From: Holacanthus passer
Lineage: Eukaryota > Chordata > Actinopteri > Pomacanthidae
Reading direction: 5' to 3'
Assembly: GCA_025331565.1 (NCBI GenBank)
Contig: JAFREQ010000024.1
Coordinates: 2,755,501 to 2,819,500, forward strand
Length of the DNA: 64,000 nucleotides
Shown here in pieces: positions 26,770 through 38,465 of this stretch (positions are counted from its first letter, which is position 1; each line of letters begins with the position of its first letter). The notes beneath the pieces were generated by a model. That model did not search any database, had not been told where the DNA came from, and saw only the letters and a list, made by a program, of their open reading frames with translations. The translations under genes were made by a program, and so were the position numbers.

Positions 26770-27230
26770 CAAAGCCCTGCAACATAGTAAGGAGCCACGA
26801 AGTTAAGCTTTTAAGGCTAACATCCGAGATCGGTTCTGAAAATTACAGGCAGCCTGTGTGAGGAGGATGAAACAGGGGTGATGTGATCCTGCGTCTTCTT
26901 CAAAGTCTGGAAGCTGCTCTGTCAGATTCATGTCAGCCACAATCTGCTTTAGTCCTCAAAGTAGGAAGACGGGCCGAACACACATCACATCAAACAGCAG
27001 CTCCCCTCCCATGGAGCCATTTTGTGCCCACATTTCGAGGGTTTTAGGAACAGAGAGCAATATCTTTCACCACAGTGTCCGACTGCTGGCCACTGGGATC
27101 TGCCCAGTATAATGACAGTCATTACTGGTGACCACCGGAGAGCTTCACTAGCGCAGCTGGAGGATAAATGCTTCCACTGGCCGCAGCACAAAAAATGTGG
27201 ACAATTTACATAAATGACTGCATCATTTCA
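26770..27230. other. Unassigned, possibly transposon-derived stretch
   Basis: Even base composition with an ordinary-looking but unrecognised open frame on each strand (26,930-27,112 plus; 26,985-27,191 minus). No splice pattern or domain was found. It could be an old transposon fragment or a non-coding RNA exon. Confidence 0.2.
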
Positions 27231-27312
27231 CATGCAAATAAAAACTAGAAAGTGTTTGGATCTTTATATACAGGAACATACAAAACCCACTGGCAAATAA
27301 AAAAAACACATT

Positions 27313-27318
27313 TTTATT
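27313..27318 (-). terminator. gabpb2: Possible poly(A) signal for gabpb2
   Basis: The first AATAAA on the minus strand that I can find downstream of the gabpb2 stop codon, 1.9 kb away. A nearer non-canonical signal may be used instead. Confidence 0.25.
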
Positions 27319-27484
27319 GAAATATTAAAGATCACATTTTCTTTAAGAAATATTCGAGATCTAAATCTATCAAACATGTTTTGTCTCTTTCTCAAAACCA
27401 CTCAACCAAACTTAGTGATGAGTACAGAAAAATTACCCTTCAGCGTTCACACAGAAAATCAAACCTAAGAGGGTTAAAACCAGA

Positions 27485-27660
27485 GCTCCAACTAACAGTT
27501 ACTTTCAGTATATGTGAAAATATAAATTCATTAAATAATTTGCAGATTATAAAATGTCAAAAAAAATGTGAAAAATGCTCATCACAATTTCCCAGAGCTT
27601 TAATTCCACTTTATGAAACGCAGACTTTCTGTTATATGTATTGTCCAAATCCAGACTGAA
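27485..27660 (+). repeat. 'TTAATCGATTA' family, copy 4 (5' part)
   Basis: Begins 'AGAGCTCCAACTAACAGTTA', then 'ATAAAATGTCAAAAAAAATG' and 'CTCATCACAATTTCCCAGAG'. The 3' half of the family consensus is missing or unrecognisable. Confidence 0.75.
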
Positions 27661-28029
27661 ATTTCCCTGATGACATAATTATTTCCCCAGACTCTTCCTG
27701 TGACTCTGGATGTGTAAAGTCAGTGGAGGGCCCCATTAAGAAACTAGTCTTCATAAAGGTATGAAATATTATTCATTTTAGTCTCTTAAGTACTTCCTTA
27801 TCTGTCTGTGAGGTTTGTGCTCTGACACTTTCAATGAGCAGGAGGCTGTACAGATAATGGAAAAACCCAATCATTCATGTTATTGTTGACTGCACTTTTT
27901 CTTTAGTGGAGGAACTTTGAAGAAGATTTGCTATCAGCCACTTAACCAAATGGTTTTTTGGCTCAATTTACCTTTCAAAAAACAGTCAGCTCAGTCCTGT
28001 AATTCACGTTAAACCCATTATATTACAGT

Positions 28030-28225
28030 AAAATAACTGAATGGATGCTGGCTAAGTAGCTAAAGAGGCTGCTCTGAAAACATAAAAAATAAAGGTCACA
28101 AGTTTGATTCCCAGAAAAGATATGTGCATTCTGTTAAAGCGTCCTTGAAGCCAACGCTGAGCTCCTATCTGCCCACTGTGGGTCACCCTGGATAAGAGAG
28201 CATGAAGTGCTCTTACTGTAATTGC
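28030..28225 (+). mobile_element. tRNA-derived SINE-like copy
   Basis: The order of parts fits a teleost tRNA-derived SINE. There is an A-box-like 'TAGCTAAAGAGGCTGCTCT', a B-box-like 'GTTTGATTCCC' about 60 bp on, then the body 'GCGTCCTTGAAGCCAACGCT' and a tail 'GTGGGTCACCCTGGATAAGA'. I recall this tail as a common SINE/LINE 3' domain of fish. The B box has one departure from GWTCRANNC, so the copy is old. It may lie in the gabpb2 3' UTR or just beyond it. Confidence 0.6.
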
Positions 28226-29206
28226 TTCATGATTATCTTTGTTGCTACTGATCACAGTCTGAGGGCCCTCATCACAGATCCTGCTGTAAAGAATGATGTA
28301 AACACAGAAGTACTTAAGAATACAACACAAAGTAATGAATGAATATAAGAGTAAGAGGAATCTGGGTGGTCAGATTTTTCATACACTTAAACACAGGTGA
28401 ATTCTTTTGCTAGAACTGTAACTACAAGTGAGGATGACTGAAGGAACAAAAGCTAGTGATGCTCATCGTAGTAGGTAGAATGAACTTTACTGGCCTAAAA
28501 CTTGAATTTGTGGTGACTTTTTGACCTGTTAAAGCTCCACAAGTCAGTGTTGGATCAGATAACCGTGAATCAATCAACCAGAAGTAACATAGAAGAGGTC
28601 TCTTGCAGTGACAAACAATGTCTGATAATGGGAGTGAATTTCATTATTCATTCATTTAGGCCAGTTCCTGTTTGATGGTGGGGTTTTTTTCCCCCTGATC
28701 AATCACTAATGACATGTCGGCCCCATCTGCTGTGATTGCAAGGAACAGTAACCTAAAGTTTGTCAGTGTTGTTATATGTAAAAGTCAATTTCCAACAACC
28801 TGTACGTCTTCATAACCGATTTTTCCCCGGTCCCTATCGCCATAGATCTCACAGACGTTATTGGCTTGTTTTTGTCTTGTTGTTTCCCAGCAGCTAAAAG
28901 CTCTGACAGCTTACTGTGGAGGTCTTTGTGTTCATGTGGTCAAAAATCAATTCATGCTGCTTTATGAAATGTCATGTCGGTCATGAAATTACAGATGATC
29001 CCAAAGCTAAAAAAACACAAAGAGATAAAGAGCTGAACATCATCCAAGGTCCACGATGCTGACATTTTCTCTCCTGGCTCAGTGTGTGCTTGTAACCAAC
29101 CAACCAAACTATTTCCTCTTCAAATTAAAGTCCTTGACATATTCACAAAAGTCTTCCTGATTACAGCAGGTTATAAAATCAGTTAAATAGATCACAAAAA
29201 TGTCAG

Positions 29207-29674
29207 CTAGTGTCTGCGTCCCCCTCTGCCTCTGCCTCGCCTCCTCCCCTGGCCTCGTCGACAGGAGGAAGATTTGTCCGTTTCCTTTGTGTCAGCGAGC
29301 TCCACATCCAGCTCGCCCTCAGTCACGAGAATCGCATCTTCTGGAAGTTCATGGACGACATCCTCCTCCTCCTCTGTGTCATTCCTCTCCCCTTCTCCCA
29401 CGTCTTTTCTTGTAGCTTCCTGTGGCATGTCCAGCTGCTCCTCTACCATCACCTCCTCCTGCTGGTTCACAGTAGCGCCCTTGTTTAAAGTAACGCTCCT
29501 CACAGTGGTGGCGCTGTTGATGCTATTGTTACTCGTGGCTATGGCCCGCTCCAGTTTGAGGCGATACTGCTCGGCCTCCTGCTCCTTCTGCAGGAGCTGT
29601 TGCTGGTACTCGTGGGCTTTCAGTTTGGCTTCCTGCAGCTGCTGCTCCAGCTGCTCACGACTTTCTTTGACTTT
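29207..29674 (-). CDS. gabpb2: gabpb2 last exon: coiled coil, acidic block and basic tail
   Basis: Residues 284-438. It starts [17 protein letters not shown] and continues as heptads to about residue 327 (the dimerisation coil). Then come [12 protein letters not shown], a Glu/Asp-rich stretch ([20 protein letters not shown]), and a terminal segment with about 11 Arg in 18 residues ([18 protein letters not shown]). The plus-strand open frames over this exon are shadows. The stop is TAG at 29,209-29,207. Confidence 0.93.
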   Translation of the reverse strand, partial: KVKESREQLEQQLQEAKLKAHEYQQQLLQKEQEAEQYRLKLERAIATSNNSINSATTVRSVTLNKGATVNQQEEVMVEEQLDMPQEATRKDVGEGERNDTEEEEDVVHELPEDAILVTEGELDVELADTKETDKSSSCRRGQGRRRGRGRGGRRH

Positions 29675-32600
29675 CTGGAAATAAAAAAACAGGACATTGG
29701 TTAAACCATCAAATGTGTTTCCAGAGTAAAGTGAACTTGTGAACGATGGAAATTCGTTTGAAAAACAAACAAAAAGTGAACAAGTAAATGTCCACAGAGG
29801 CTCTGTTTAGTTGCATGATATCAGAAGGACTAAATAGCTCTATGTTTTGTTGTGTTATGTGTTCATATGTCTGAAATCTAGTTGCTGAGGGAAAGAGAAA
29901 TGCTGGGGACACTGAGATCTTTACTAATGTTGTTGAGCTCCACAGAAATTGTGCATTAACAATGTAGCATTACATCCATTAAATTTGGATTTCACTACTT
30001 TCAGTGACAAAGTTTGGCTGATGTGAAGCATCAGCATAAGCTAATACGTAATAAGGTAATAATACTGATGTGCACACACCAAATTACTGAATCTGAATTA
30101 TTTTTTCTGTATTTAATTACAAGCTAATTTTGTTTTTAACGAAAAATGTCTAATTTCATTATTAGATGTAATATTGAGTTAATGAAACAAAACAGACTAG
30201 TTTATTACAGACAGTAATTAGTTGGAGCTGTCGTGATGTTACCCTGTAAATGAGTCATAAGATAAACCCAGTGTAGAAAAGTTTTAATAGTTGATGTGCA
30301 TTCCTGGTTTACCTTGTCTTTTAGATTGGCTGCAGGGTCGGTCTTCCTCTTGCGTGTGGGCTGCTGAGGCTCCTCTAAGACCACCTCATCTGTGATGGCG
30401 CTGGCTGACAAAGCCACCACTGCAACCACAAAACAGAAAAGTGTCACAAACAGCTGTGATTTGTTTTATATTCTCTAGTTTACTTGTGTGTGTGTGTGTA
30501 CTAGTAGTTTTGTTAGATTTTGCATTTTACAAAATGTCAGTGTGTGGTTCCCCGTTGTGTTTGGCCACCCGTCCTCCTCCCTGGCTGCCACCACAACATG
30601 TGATTGGAAGAGCACCCGGTCCAGCTCTCCAACTAAACCACCAGGGAGCTACTTAGGACCAGTGAACTGTCATTGAGGGCGGCTGTGGTTTAGTGTGAGC
30701 AGCTCCTCACTGTGTTTCTGGCTTCTGTCTCTTATTGCATCAGAGTTGTGTGTAAAACTACAGCTTGTAAATTGTGTGAGCTGCTTCACACAGCGTCACA
30801 ACTTTTTTGGAGTCGTGTTGTATTTATGTATTATTACAATAAGATGTTTTCATGCATCTGTTCTGTATTTTCTCCATCACATTTATTAATAAGCAGCTTT
30901 TTGCCACTCACATTAATATGTATTCAGAGCTTGTTCTTAGTTTTACATAAGTCATGTTTGATTCAGGATACAAGTAAAAGCAAACTGCAATGTAACCTTG
31001 AGGTTGTCTGAACTAGTCCCAGCAGGTGGAACTGCATCGACTCTCTGTCATTTCAGTGCCTCTGTTTGAATTCTCCACAGTGATTTCACTGAAGTCTGCA
31101 GACTTGTAATACTCGAACAGGCTGATTTGTGTCTTGTTTTCATTGTTGGTCTGTTGCTGTTCTGTTTTAGAAACTAACTGTAATTATGACGTTAATGCCT
31201 CTCTATTCTCAGTGGGGTCCTGATCGTTACTGGGGAGCGCTGATTGCCCACTCACTCTGCTGCCCCTGCAGGGTGACGATGAACTGCTGGCCCAGCGTCG
31301 CTGGCTGCAGGTTGCCGTGTTGGTCTGTAACTATAGTAATGACCCTCTGCCTGCCGTCGCCCACCACATGCTGAAAGGCTGATTCCACCGACTCGGCAGC
31401 CGCGGCGTCCTCTGACTTGCCTGAAGACAAAGTATTGTTAGATAACAGCCACCACCGAGGATTACTCCAACACTACGCTGCTGTACAAAAACGAACCGGA
31501 TGTTACACAACCACAAAGAAGGAAAAAAAGTTTTTCACGCTGACATTTTGATTAGTACTGATGAGCCGAGGTTTGTTGAGATGGATGGAAAGGAGGAAAT
31601 GAGTGGATGAACAGTTTGGTCAAAAACGCTTTATGAATCATCCATGAGAGTGTTGCTGAGACAGACAGGCCTCGAACAAAGTTAATTTTCTCCTGATTTC
31701 ACTGTATGAAAAATGTCATTTTAGTGTCAGAAGATATGTGGCTTCTGAAAAATGGGTCCAATATTTTCTTTGGTGTCTATGGGGTGAAAGAATCAGTCAT
31801 AATGGCACATGGCCACTTCTCCAATTAGAGTGAAGAGATTCAGGCTGCTAGTCTCCTAAAGGGGCGGAGCAGTGGTGAAACCCACGTGACACAGATACAG
31901 AAATTAATTAAGTGCTCCGTCTCCTTTCTGAGCCTCTGGTTTGGTTTATCTTGGTTGTTGCTCTACAACTGTCTGCCATTTTGTTTCTGTTGGAGACCGA
32001 AGCGTCCACTCCAGGTGTTGCTTGTTTGTTGTCAGATATGATTATATGTCTCTGGAGATAGTAAGTCTCCTGAGGTTTCTTTTTTCCCACCTGCATAAAT
32101 CTGAATTTCACATCCTTCCATCTGCTGTTTATTCATCATTTCTGTCACTTTATTTCTGCACTTGTCACTGCACTGAAACACAACTGATGGATGCCGGAGT
32201 GCTGCCTACCTGCAGTGGTCTTGGTGGTGATCAGCTCTGAGAGGTTGACCAGTCCCCCAGCAGGGATGATGTAGTGGGACTCCGGGTTGATGTTTACCTG
32301 GTTCTGCATGCCGTCCTGCTCACACACATAACAGGAGCTTTAATCATACTGAACTCTGATTCTCTCCATAAGAGAGTGACGACATTTCAAATGAAATCAT
32401 GTGAAACTTGACTGAAGACATTTTGCAAATTTTGCATTAACCCAAAACAGTAAAGTGCTTAAACTTGGAATAACTGATTTTTTTTGGTACTTAAAATGCT
32501 CAGCACAATTTCCCAGAGTCCAAAACCTTTGTTTACTATCATAAATGACTAAAAAAAACAGCAACTCCTTATATCTAAGAAACTGAAACCAGCGAATGTT

Positions 32601-35600
32601 TGACATTTTTGCTTGAAAAATGGCAAACGATTAATCGACTATCAAAATAACTGGTGATTAATTTTCTTTCAATCGACTAATCAGTGTAGCTGACAGGCAT
32701 GAAATGAAATGTGAAAAAACACTGTGATGTATAAAATGGGACTCTACCAAATTTTTCCATTTTCAACTGTCTGAAACTGAGATCAAGGTTTTACACACAA
32801 GATAACAGAACATCCACCTGGTCTTCGTATCTTTAGTTAGTATCTGACACCTTTCCTCACTGGTTTCATTCTATTAGAAGGAGCCACAGCTAAACTGGAG
32901 AACTGCAGGTGAAACTGTGCTGCTGAAAGTGAGAAATCATTTTTGAGAGTCATTTCACTGACAGTGTGACATTCTCCATTTTAAAATTGGCCCATCTTCC
33001 CACTAAAAGTAATCATGCAGTTAATGGTGGATAAAATATGATGGCTGCAATAGGTGTAGGCTGAGGTTTAAAGTTAACAGTTTGTTTCACTGTTTATCCA
33101 CTGATGATTTATTTTCAGTGCAGTTTGGCATCCCGTAGCCTCGTCAGTGATTTCATCTGACGGAGACATTTCAACTGCACAGCGTCGATAAGAGAGAGAA
33201 ACAATGTCATTATTTCAAGGGTGGGATACAAACACTTCTCAGAGCACAGCAGTACATTTACTTCAGGTAATGAACATATATCATGATGCACTAACGGTGA
33301 TTCAGCCTTTTCAAATGCTGACTTCAGGGGAGCATTTCACACTCACAGCCAAGGTGGGTGTTTATGTTTCATAAACACGTGTCAGTGCACTTGTGTATGC
33401 AGACATCCTGCATGGGTCAACCAGCTGCATCTGCCCCAGGCCCTACTATCTAAATGCTGGTTAGCTGAAGAGTCATGACCAAGGGAGCAGTTATCTAACG
33501 CTAACCAGAACCTCCTACGTACCACCTGAAGGCCCACACTCACCTCTGTTATATAAGGCCTTTGTAGGAGAACATGTGGGCCTTTTATATCATTTTTCCA
33601 AATACTGTGTCTACTAATTTCAACATAATCCTGAACCACAGCTCTGTTATTTGAATTATTAGTGTGGATTCTGTTTGCTTTCAAAGACGAAGTCTAATCC
33701 GATCTTGTGTGAAATGGTGTCTAAATGCGGGTGTTATGCTAAGAACTGTTTGCAACATGGCCGTCTGACAGAGAGGCTGCATGGCCGCTGAAACCATAGC
33801 AACACTGGTGAGAGTCCGACCGGAGCTTCGTTCGCCGCACTCGGAAAACATCAAACGTATTTCTGAAATCACGGGGGCTCTGTGCAAACATGTCTGCGCC
33901 TGCAGTCTCACACTTTTGTCTTCTTTTTCTCTTTTTACTTCTCTCCTCCTCTCCGCCTTTTGGTTAATCTCCTCGGCTCCCCCGTTCCTCTTCTGCCTCT
34001 CCCCCCCTTTCTGTTGCACTCTCCCCCTAATCTCTGTCCATCTTTCCCCCTCCCTCCCTGCCTCTCTCACAAGCCCCTCATACATCCGTCTATGTCTCCT
34101 TGCCTTTCCCGCCTTCGTCTATCTGTCCATCTCTCTCCCTGTTTCTCCTCCCCGTCTTCATTTTTACCTGCATTGGCTGAAATGTGCTCGGTCATTTTCT
34201 GTCTTTTCTGATGTCTCCTGCTCTGTTATCTTATTTTATAACCTTGCATCAAAGTGTTCACTGTTTGAGACGCTAACAGAAACAGGGACGACCTGACTCG
34301 ACTTGTCTCTGCCTTCCTGTCCTCCTCCCTGCATGTCCTCCTCACCCTTCCTTGTTATATGTCCTTCTATATCTTCTATATTTCTTTTACCCTCATCAGT
34401 TTCTCTTCCATTTCTTCCTTGCTTTGTCTCTTTTCTTTCTCTCATCCCCATTAACATCTGTCTTCACCCACCCTTGACCTCTCAATCTGTCTGTCTGACA
34501 TCTGATTCAATGTCTTTGTCCCTTCCTGTTTTCCTCTCAACTCCGTCTGAGTATCTGTCTCTCTCTCCCAGAATGCCTCTGTCTCTCTCGTCCCCACCCT
34601 CCCTCCATCCACCTGTAGCAGTATCATCAGCTCAGTGTTGCTGGTATCTCTGGCGATGTCAAAGGCCGTCTTATCGAACTTGCTGAGGCAGTGGACGTCT
34701 GCTCCGGACCTCAGCAGGAGCTCGGCCACCTCCCTGTGGCCGTGCTGAGCCGCCCAGTGCAGCGCTGTCATCTTCAGCATGTCTTTGGCGTTGATGTCAG
34801 CGCCGTTCTGCACAGATGCACGGCGCCCCCCGGTGGCAAGGAAAGGAAGGGAAAAAAAACAAAAGAGAGGGAGACAAGGGGGAGAGATGAGATGTCTGTG
34901 ACCAGGCACGTCTGAAAGGTAAAGTGTGCACTTAATGCAATGATGTCATCTGTATTTCATTGGAAAAGTCTTTGCACTTGTACAGCAAAAACTTGTTTTC
35001 TTTTTATCTATTATAATCGTATATGATTACAACAATAACACATTATTATTCTTTGGTCACAGTACCACTGCTGTGCACACAGCAGATGTCTCTCCTCACC
35101 CGCACTAACAGGTCCACTATGATGGAGTGACCCTCCGAGGCAGCCATGTGAAGAGGGGTCTTGTCCACCTTGGTCCGGGCGTCCCTGCTGACACCGGCAC
35201 GCAGCAGCACCTCGGCGGTGGAGTGATGACCGTACTGAGCAGCGAGATGCAGCGGCGACGAGCCCAGCTGGAGGAAAAAGAGGAGAGAGAAGGAAGATTA
35301 TTTGCAAAGGAGCAGCTGGAGGTGATGGGATTTGTGAGATGATCATTATCTTTATCTAGGTTCCTATTTACACAGTTGCACACCATCATGTCTGGGTCCT
35401 GCTGAGTTTAACCACAGCTAATATTCAGTGTTTGAGGGAAACTCGATAGTGGTCACTGAAGAAGGATAAAGTAAATCTCAATCATCTTCGGGTCAGAAAT
35501 TCAATCTCTGACTTCCACACTAATTTCTCTGACTTTGAGGCTACTGCTGTGTTTGTAATGGATACGAGGAGGACTGAAACCTCGCTGAAGAGCATTAAAA

Positions 35601-37650
35601 GTCCACTGATTTAGTGTTGGACTTCAGTAAAGTTGAGGGACTCCTGAGAGACTGATTAAAAATATAATGGTTAAAATAAATGCAGCAGACGGACAGATCT
35701 CCTGACATTTAGTTCTTTTTATGGGTCAAGGTCAGTTCCCATAATGCAACTCGATAGCTTCTTTCAACAGACCCTTCCTGCTCACATCTTACAAACTGCA
35801 CACTACCAGTTTGTAGCACAATCAATAGTTTAAACACAAGCCAAAATAATGCAACTGATATCATTTGAGTAATTTCTTGACAAAGCTCCTCCAGAGTCAC
35901 ACATTCTGCAATGGTTTACATTACCCTGAAAAGTAATGAAACAAATGAAACACCACTCCAGCTACACGTCTAAATCTGTTCTAATGCAGCGCTCACAGCA
36001 TATCAGATTTACCATAAAGACAAACTGCCACCTAAGAAAAACTTCTCACATTAGTGTTTCAGTTTAATTACAACTGATGTAGGAGTTTGAAAGACTTGGA
36101 AGTCTCCCCCTCTGCATCATCCACTGCGGCACACAAGACAGCTAATCCACCAAATGTTGACGCACCAAGTTAATAGAAATCTAAATTATCATCTGTTATA
36201 GTCACACATCCAGCTTTACTTAGGAAAAGAGTGATAAATCTGTTTCATTTCAATAATGAATTCATACATATGAATGATGCTGTCATTTCAAAAAAATAAG
36301 CTCCTATTTCTCCCTGTATTTTCAAAATTCAGACATCATATGAACGTGGTACAAATCCCCCAAATCATGCGCCTTTAACCACTGCAACTACTCTTCTATG
36401 TACATTTCTAAAATGTGGCACTGTCAACAGATGAATAACAGAACTCCACTTTAAATGTGATTAATCTTGACACCTTTCAATCTGTTATCTGTTCGTGTAT
36501 AGTCGATACAGATGGTGTTAGGGAAGAGAGAATTAAATAAAGCTACAGTGGTGGTGTACACAGTGGCCCTGAGCAGTAAATTATAAATGACTGTTATATA
36601 TAGATATGATAATAAGAGTCAGAGGACGTGCCTGAGGAAGTTTTATGGAGGCTTGTATGTTTTTAAAAAAATCTAGTTTATTTAAGAGAACTGTTTTTCA
36701 AGTATACAGAAACAAAGATTGATTTCACATAGACATGCATATTGTTCTGTACTTGTCATGAAAGTCCTATCCATAAAGGCGCAGTGGAGGTTGATCAAAA
36801 CAAAAGATGTGACGCAACTACTGGTATCCCTTCTGCTATTTAGACTGAGTGTCTTTGTAAAATATGGATAATAGTACAGCTGAAACAATAAGGTGATTAA
36901 TCGATTAGTCAAATGACCAAAAATAATGGACAACTATCACAGTTGATTAACTATTGATCATTTAAATCATTTTTCAGTTTCAGTTTTGAGGATTTTTTTG
37001 AGCTTTTGTTTGTCTTCGGTGACCATAAACTGAATATCTTTACGTTTTGGATTGTTGGTCACACAAAATATGACATTTGATGACATCATTTTGAGTTTCA
37101 GAAAATTGTGAGAATTTTTTCTTAAGATTAAGAGATTATTGAGAAAATAATTTTATCTCATGCAAATTTGAAAAGTGTTGCACACCTAAGGCACAGTAAC
37201 TGATCATTTTCATAGCCTTGTTGACCTGCAACCACATGCAGCTTAGTTTTTTCCTTCTTTGAACAGTGATAGAGCCTGGGGGTACAGACAGACAGACAGA
37301 TTACAATAAAGACAAAAGAGCATCTGAGAGTTTTCCTTCACTAAGTCTCTGCTCAATGTTTCTCTTACTTTGTCTTGTCTTTTGAGCTCAGCATTACTGT
37401 CTCACTGCCACTAAATGGTGACAAAGTCCAACACGACAATAAGAGCCGACAGTCTGTTTCTTGGCAGCAGATGAGTGTTCACACTCATCTTATTATGGAT
37501 TAGCTTGAAGATTATTCCATAATTAACCCATATCAGCCTCACCCAGTCTGTGGTGAACGGAGCCCCATTGGCCATCAGAGCCTTTACATCATCATCCTGT
37601 CCGGTTCGCGCCGCCTCCAGCAGCTGCTGCCCAAGATACATCAGTGACAT
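29207..37650 (-). CDS. gabpb2: GA-binding protein subunit beta-2 (GABP beta)
   Basis: Seven coding exons on the minus strand, in gene order: 37650-37543, 35267-35100, 34807-34613, 32315-32210, 31420-31256, 30419-30313, 29674-29207. All junctions are GT-AG and phases agree, giving 438 aa (human GABPB2 about 448). Residues 1-132 form four ankyrin repeats, which bind the ETS-domain subunit GABP alpha. Residues 140-250 form the Gln-rich transactivation part with the VITIVTD block. A nuclear signal RKRK lies at 270-273. A leucine-zipper-type coiled coil at about 284-327 dimerises two alpha-beta pairs. The tail contains MVEE and ILVTEGELD, which identifies beta-2 rather than beta-1. An acidic run and an Arg/Gly-rich end (421-438) follow. 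GABP (NRF-2) activates nuclear genes for mitochondria and basic metabolism. Diverges from ptpn23. Confidence 0.95.
29675..30312 (-). other. gabpb2: gabpb2 intron 6
   Basis: AT-rich intron with a GTAAAC donor and a TTATTTCCAG acceptor. Nothing else was recognised. Confidence 0.85.
32460..32695 (+). repeat. 'TTAATCGATTA' family, copy 5
   Basis: Clear blocks: 'GCTCAGCACAATTTCCCAGA', 'ATATCTAAGAAACTGAAACC', 'TTTGACATTTTTGCTTGAAA' and 'GATTAATCGACTATCAAAAT'. It lies in gabpb2 intron 3, antisense to the gene. Confidence 0.85.
33900..34610. repeat. Polypyrimidine/polypurine tract next to gabpb2 exon 3
   Basis: About 700 bp in which the plus strand is overwhelmingly C and T (CTCTCC, TTTCTC, CTGTCT cores) and the gene strand is A/G-rich. 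It begins immediately inside intron 3. It is not a regular microsatellite. Plus-strand open frames over it (33,781-34,296; 34,303-34,686) are composition artefacts. Confidence 0.8.
34613..37650 (-). CDS. gabpb2: gabpb2 exons 1-3: ankyrin-repeat domain
   Basis: Three phase-0 exons of 36, 56 and 65 codons. Motifs typical of ankyrin repeats are TPLHMAA in exon 2 and TALHWAA in exon 3. The start codon at 37,650 lies directly after an acceptor (CCAGCAG|ATG), so the 5' UTR is in an upstream exon. The residues NGAPFTTDW and the phrase [15 protein letters not shown] are almost identical to human GABPB1 and GABPB2, showing strong constraint on the alpha-subunit interface. Confidence 0.95.
34808..37542 (-). 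other. gabpb2: gabpb2 introns 1 and 2
   Basis: Intron 2 (35,099-34,808) is short. Intron 1 between coding exons (37,542-35,268) is AT-rich and holds an inverted interspersed-repeat copy at 36.9-37.2 kb. No other exon was recognised. Confidence 0.85.
36880..37190 (-). repeat. 'TTAATCGATTA' family, copy 6 (inverted)
   Basis: Contains the terminal motif 'GGTGATTAATCGATTAGTCA' intact, then the internal blocks in reverse order ('ACCATAAACTGAATATCTTT', 'GATTATTGAGAAAATAATTT'). It reads in the same direction as gabpb2. Confidence 0.85.
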
Positions 37651-37934
37651 CTGCTGGTGGGAAGGAGAAACACTGTGACGAGACAAAACATTCAGGCAAG
37701 GAGACAAGTTTGACCTGAGCACAAGCTGACGTGTGTATTGTTTCTTTTGTCAAAATTCTAATATCCATAATGCACAATATTTTAATACTGACTTTGTCTT
37801 GTCTGTGTTTAGCAAATGTTTGGCACTTCAGAAAATCATAATCTAATATCTTTCCTCAGTTTTATAAGAAAACATTCAGTGCTGGAAGTTTTACTGCTGT
37901 GCTGAGAAGATAGAAACAAACAATCATTTATCAA

Positions 37935-38145
37935 GCAAAAATGCAGACATTCTCTATTTCTAGCTTCTCAAACACGAGGATTTGCTGCTTCTCTCTTCTT
38001 CAATATCATTGTAAAAAAGATTATTTCGTTTTGGATGATTGGTTGGACAATACAGCCAATTTGAAGACCTGGAGAAAATAATTAATTGATTAACAAATTA
38101 ATTAACAGATGGACTGATAATGAAAATACCCCTTCGCTGCAGCCA
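37935..38145 (-). repeat. 'TTAATCGATTA' family, copy 7 (inverted, partial)
   Basis: Recognised from 'GGAGAAAATAATTAATTGAT' and the following 'TAATTAACAGATGGACTGAT'. The rest is too diverged to align by eye. Confidence 0.6.
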
Positions 38146-38159
38146 TGTTTTGCCATCCA

Positions 38160-38465
38160 GTATTCAGTTCCTTTACTTCAGTATAAGTAGCAGATACATG
38201 TTTATGTAGTAAAATGTACTTTAAGTATTGAAAGCAAAATAACTGATTATGCATAAAAAATTCTTCCAGTCAGTGTTGTATTTGTATCTATGTATTACAT
38301 TATTGGATGATTATTAGTGATGCATGAATGTGAAGCAGGACTCTATGTTGCAGCTGGTTGAGGTATACAGCAGTACAAATGGAAACATTTAAGTGAAGTA
38401 TAAATACCTCAAAATTGTACTTAAAGTACTTGAATTAGCTGCGTTACATTCCACCTTTGCAGTCA
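38160..38465 (+). repeat. Teleost interspersed repeat with ACTTAAGTA-type ends
   Basis: Begins 'TTTACTTCAGTATAAGTAGC', continues 'AATGTACTTTAAGTATTGAA', 'TTATTGGATGATTATTAGTG' and 'GTTGCAGCTGGTTGAGGT', and ends 'CTCAAAATTGTACTTAAAGT' with 'GTTACATTCCACC'. I recall this ordered set as a very common fish MITE-like element. It lies upstream of the gabpb2 start codon, in 5' intronic sequence. Confidence 0.75.

Larger units (their letters stand above)
30420..34612 (-). other. gabpb2: gabpb2 introns 3-5
   Basis: Intron 5 (31,255-30,420), intron 4 (32,209-31,421) and intron 3 (34,612-32,316) have GT-AG ends. Intron 3 holds one interspersed repeat copy and a long polypurine stretch on the gene strand. 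No further coding exon is needed to keep the frame. Confidence 0.85.

Noticed and set aside
29200..29684. Ser-rich plus-strand frames over 29.2-29.7 kb.
   Set aside because: Antisense shadows of the gabpb2 last exon, which has homology and splice support on the minus strand.
33781..34296. A 171-codon hydrophobic, Ser/Leu/Pro-rich plus-strand frame that could look like a membrane protein.
   Set aside because: It lies in a C/T-rich tract inside gabpb2 intron 3. The Leu/Ser/Pro/Phe richness is what a pyrimidine strand encodes.
34451..34909. A single-exon ankyrin protein on the minus strand.
   Set aside because: The ankyrin part is gabpb2 exon 3 (34,807-34,613); the ends are intron read-through.
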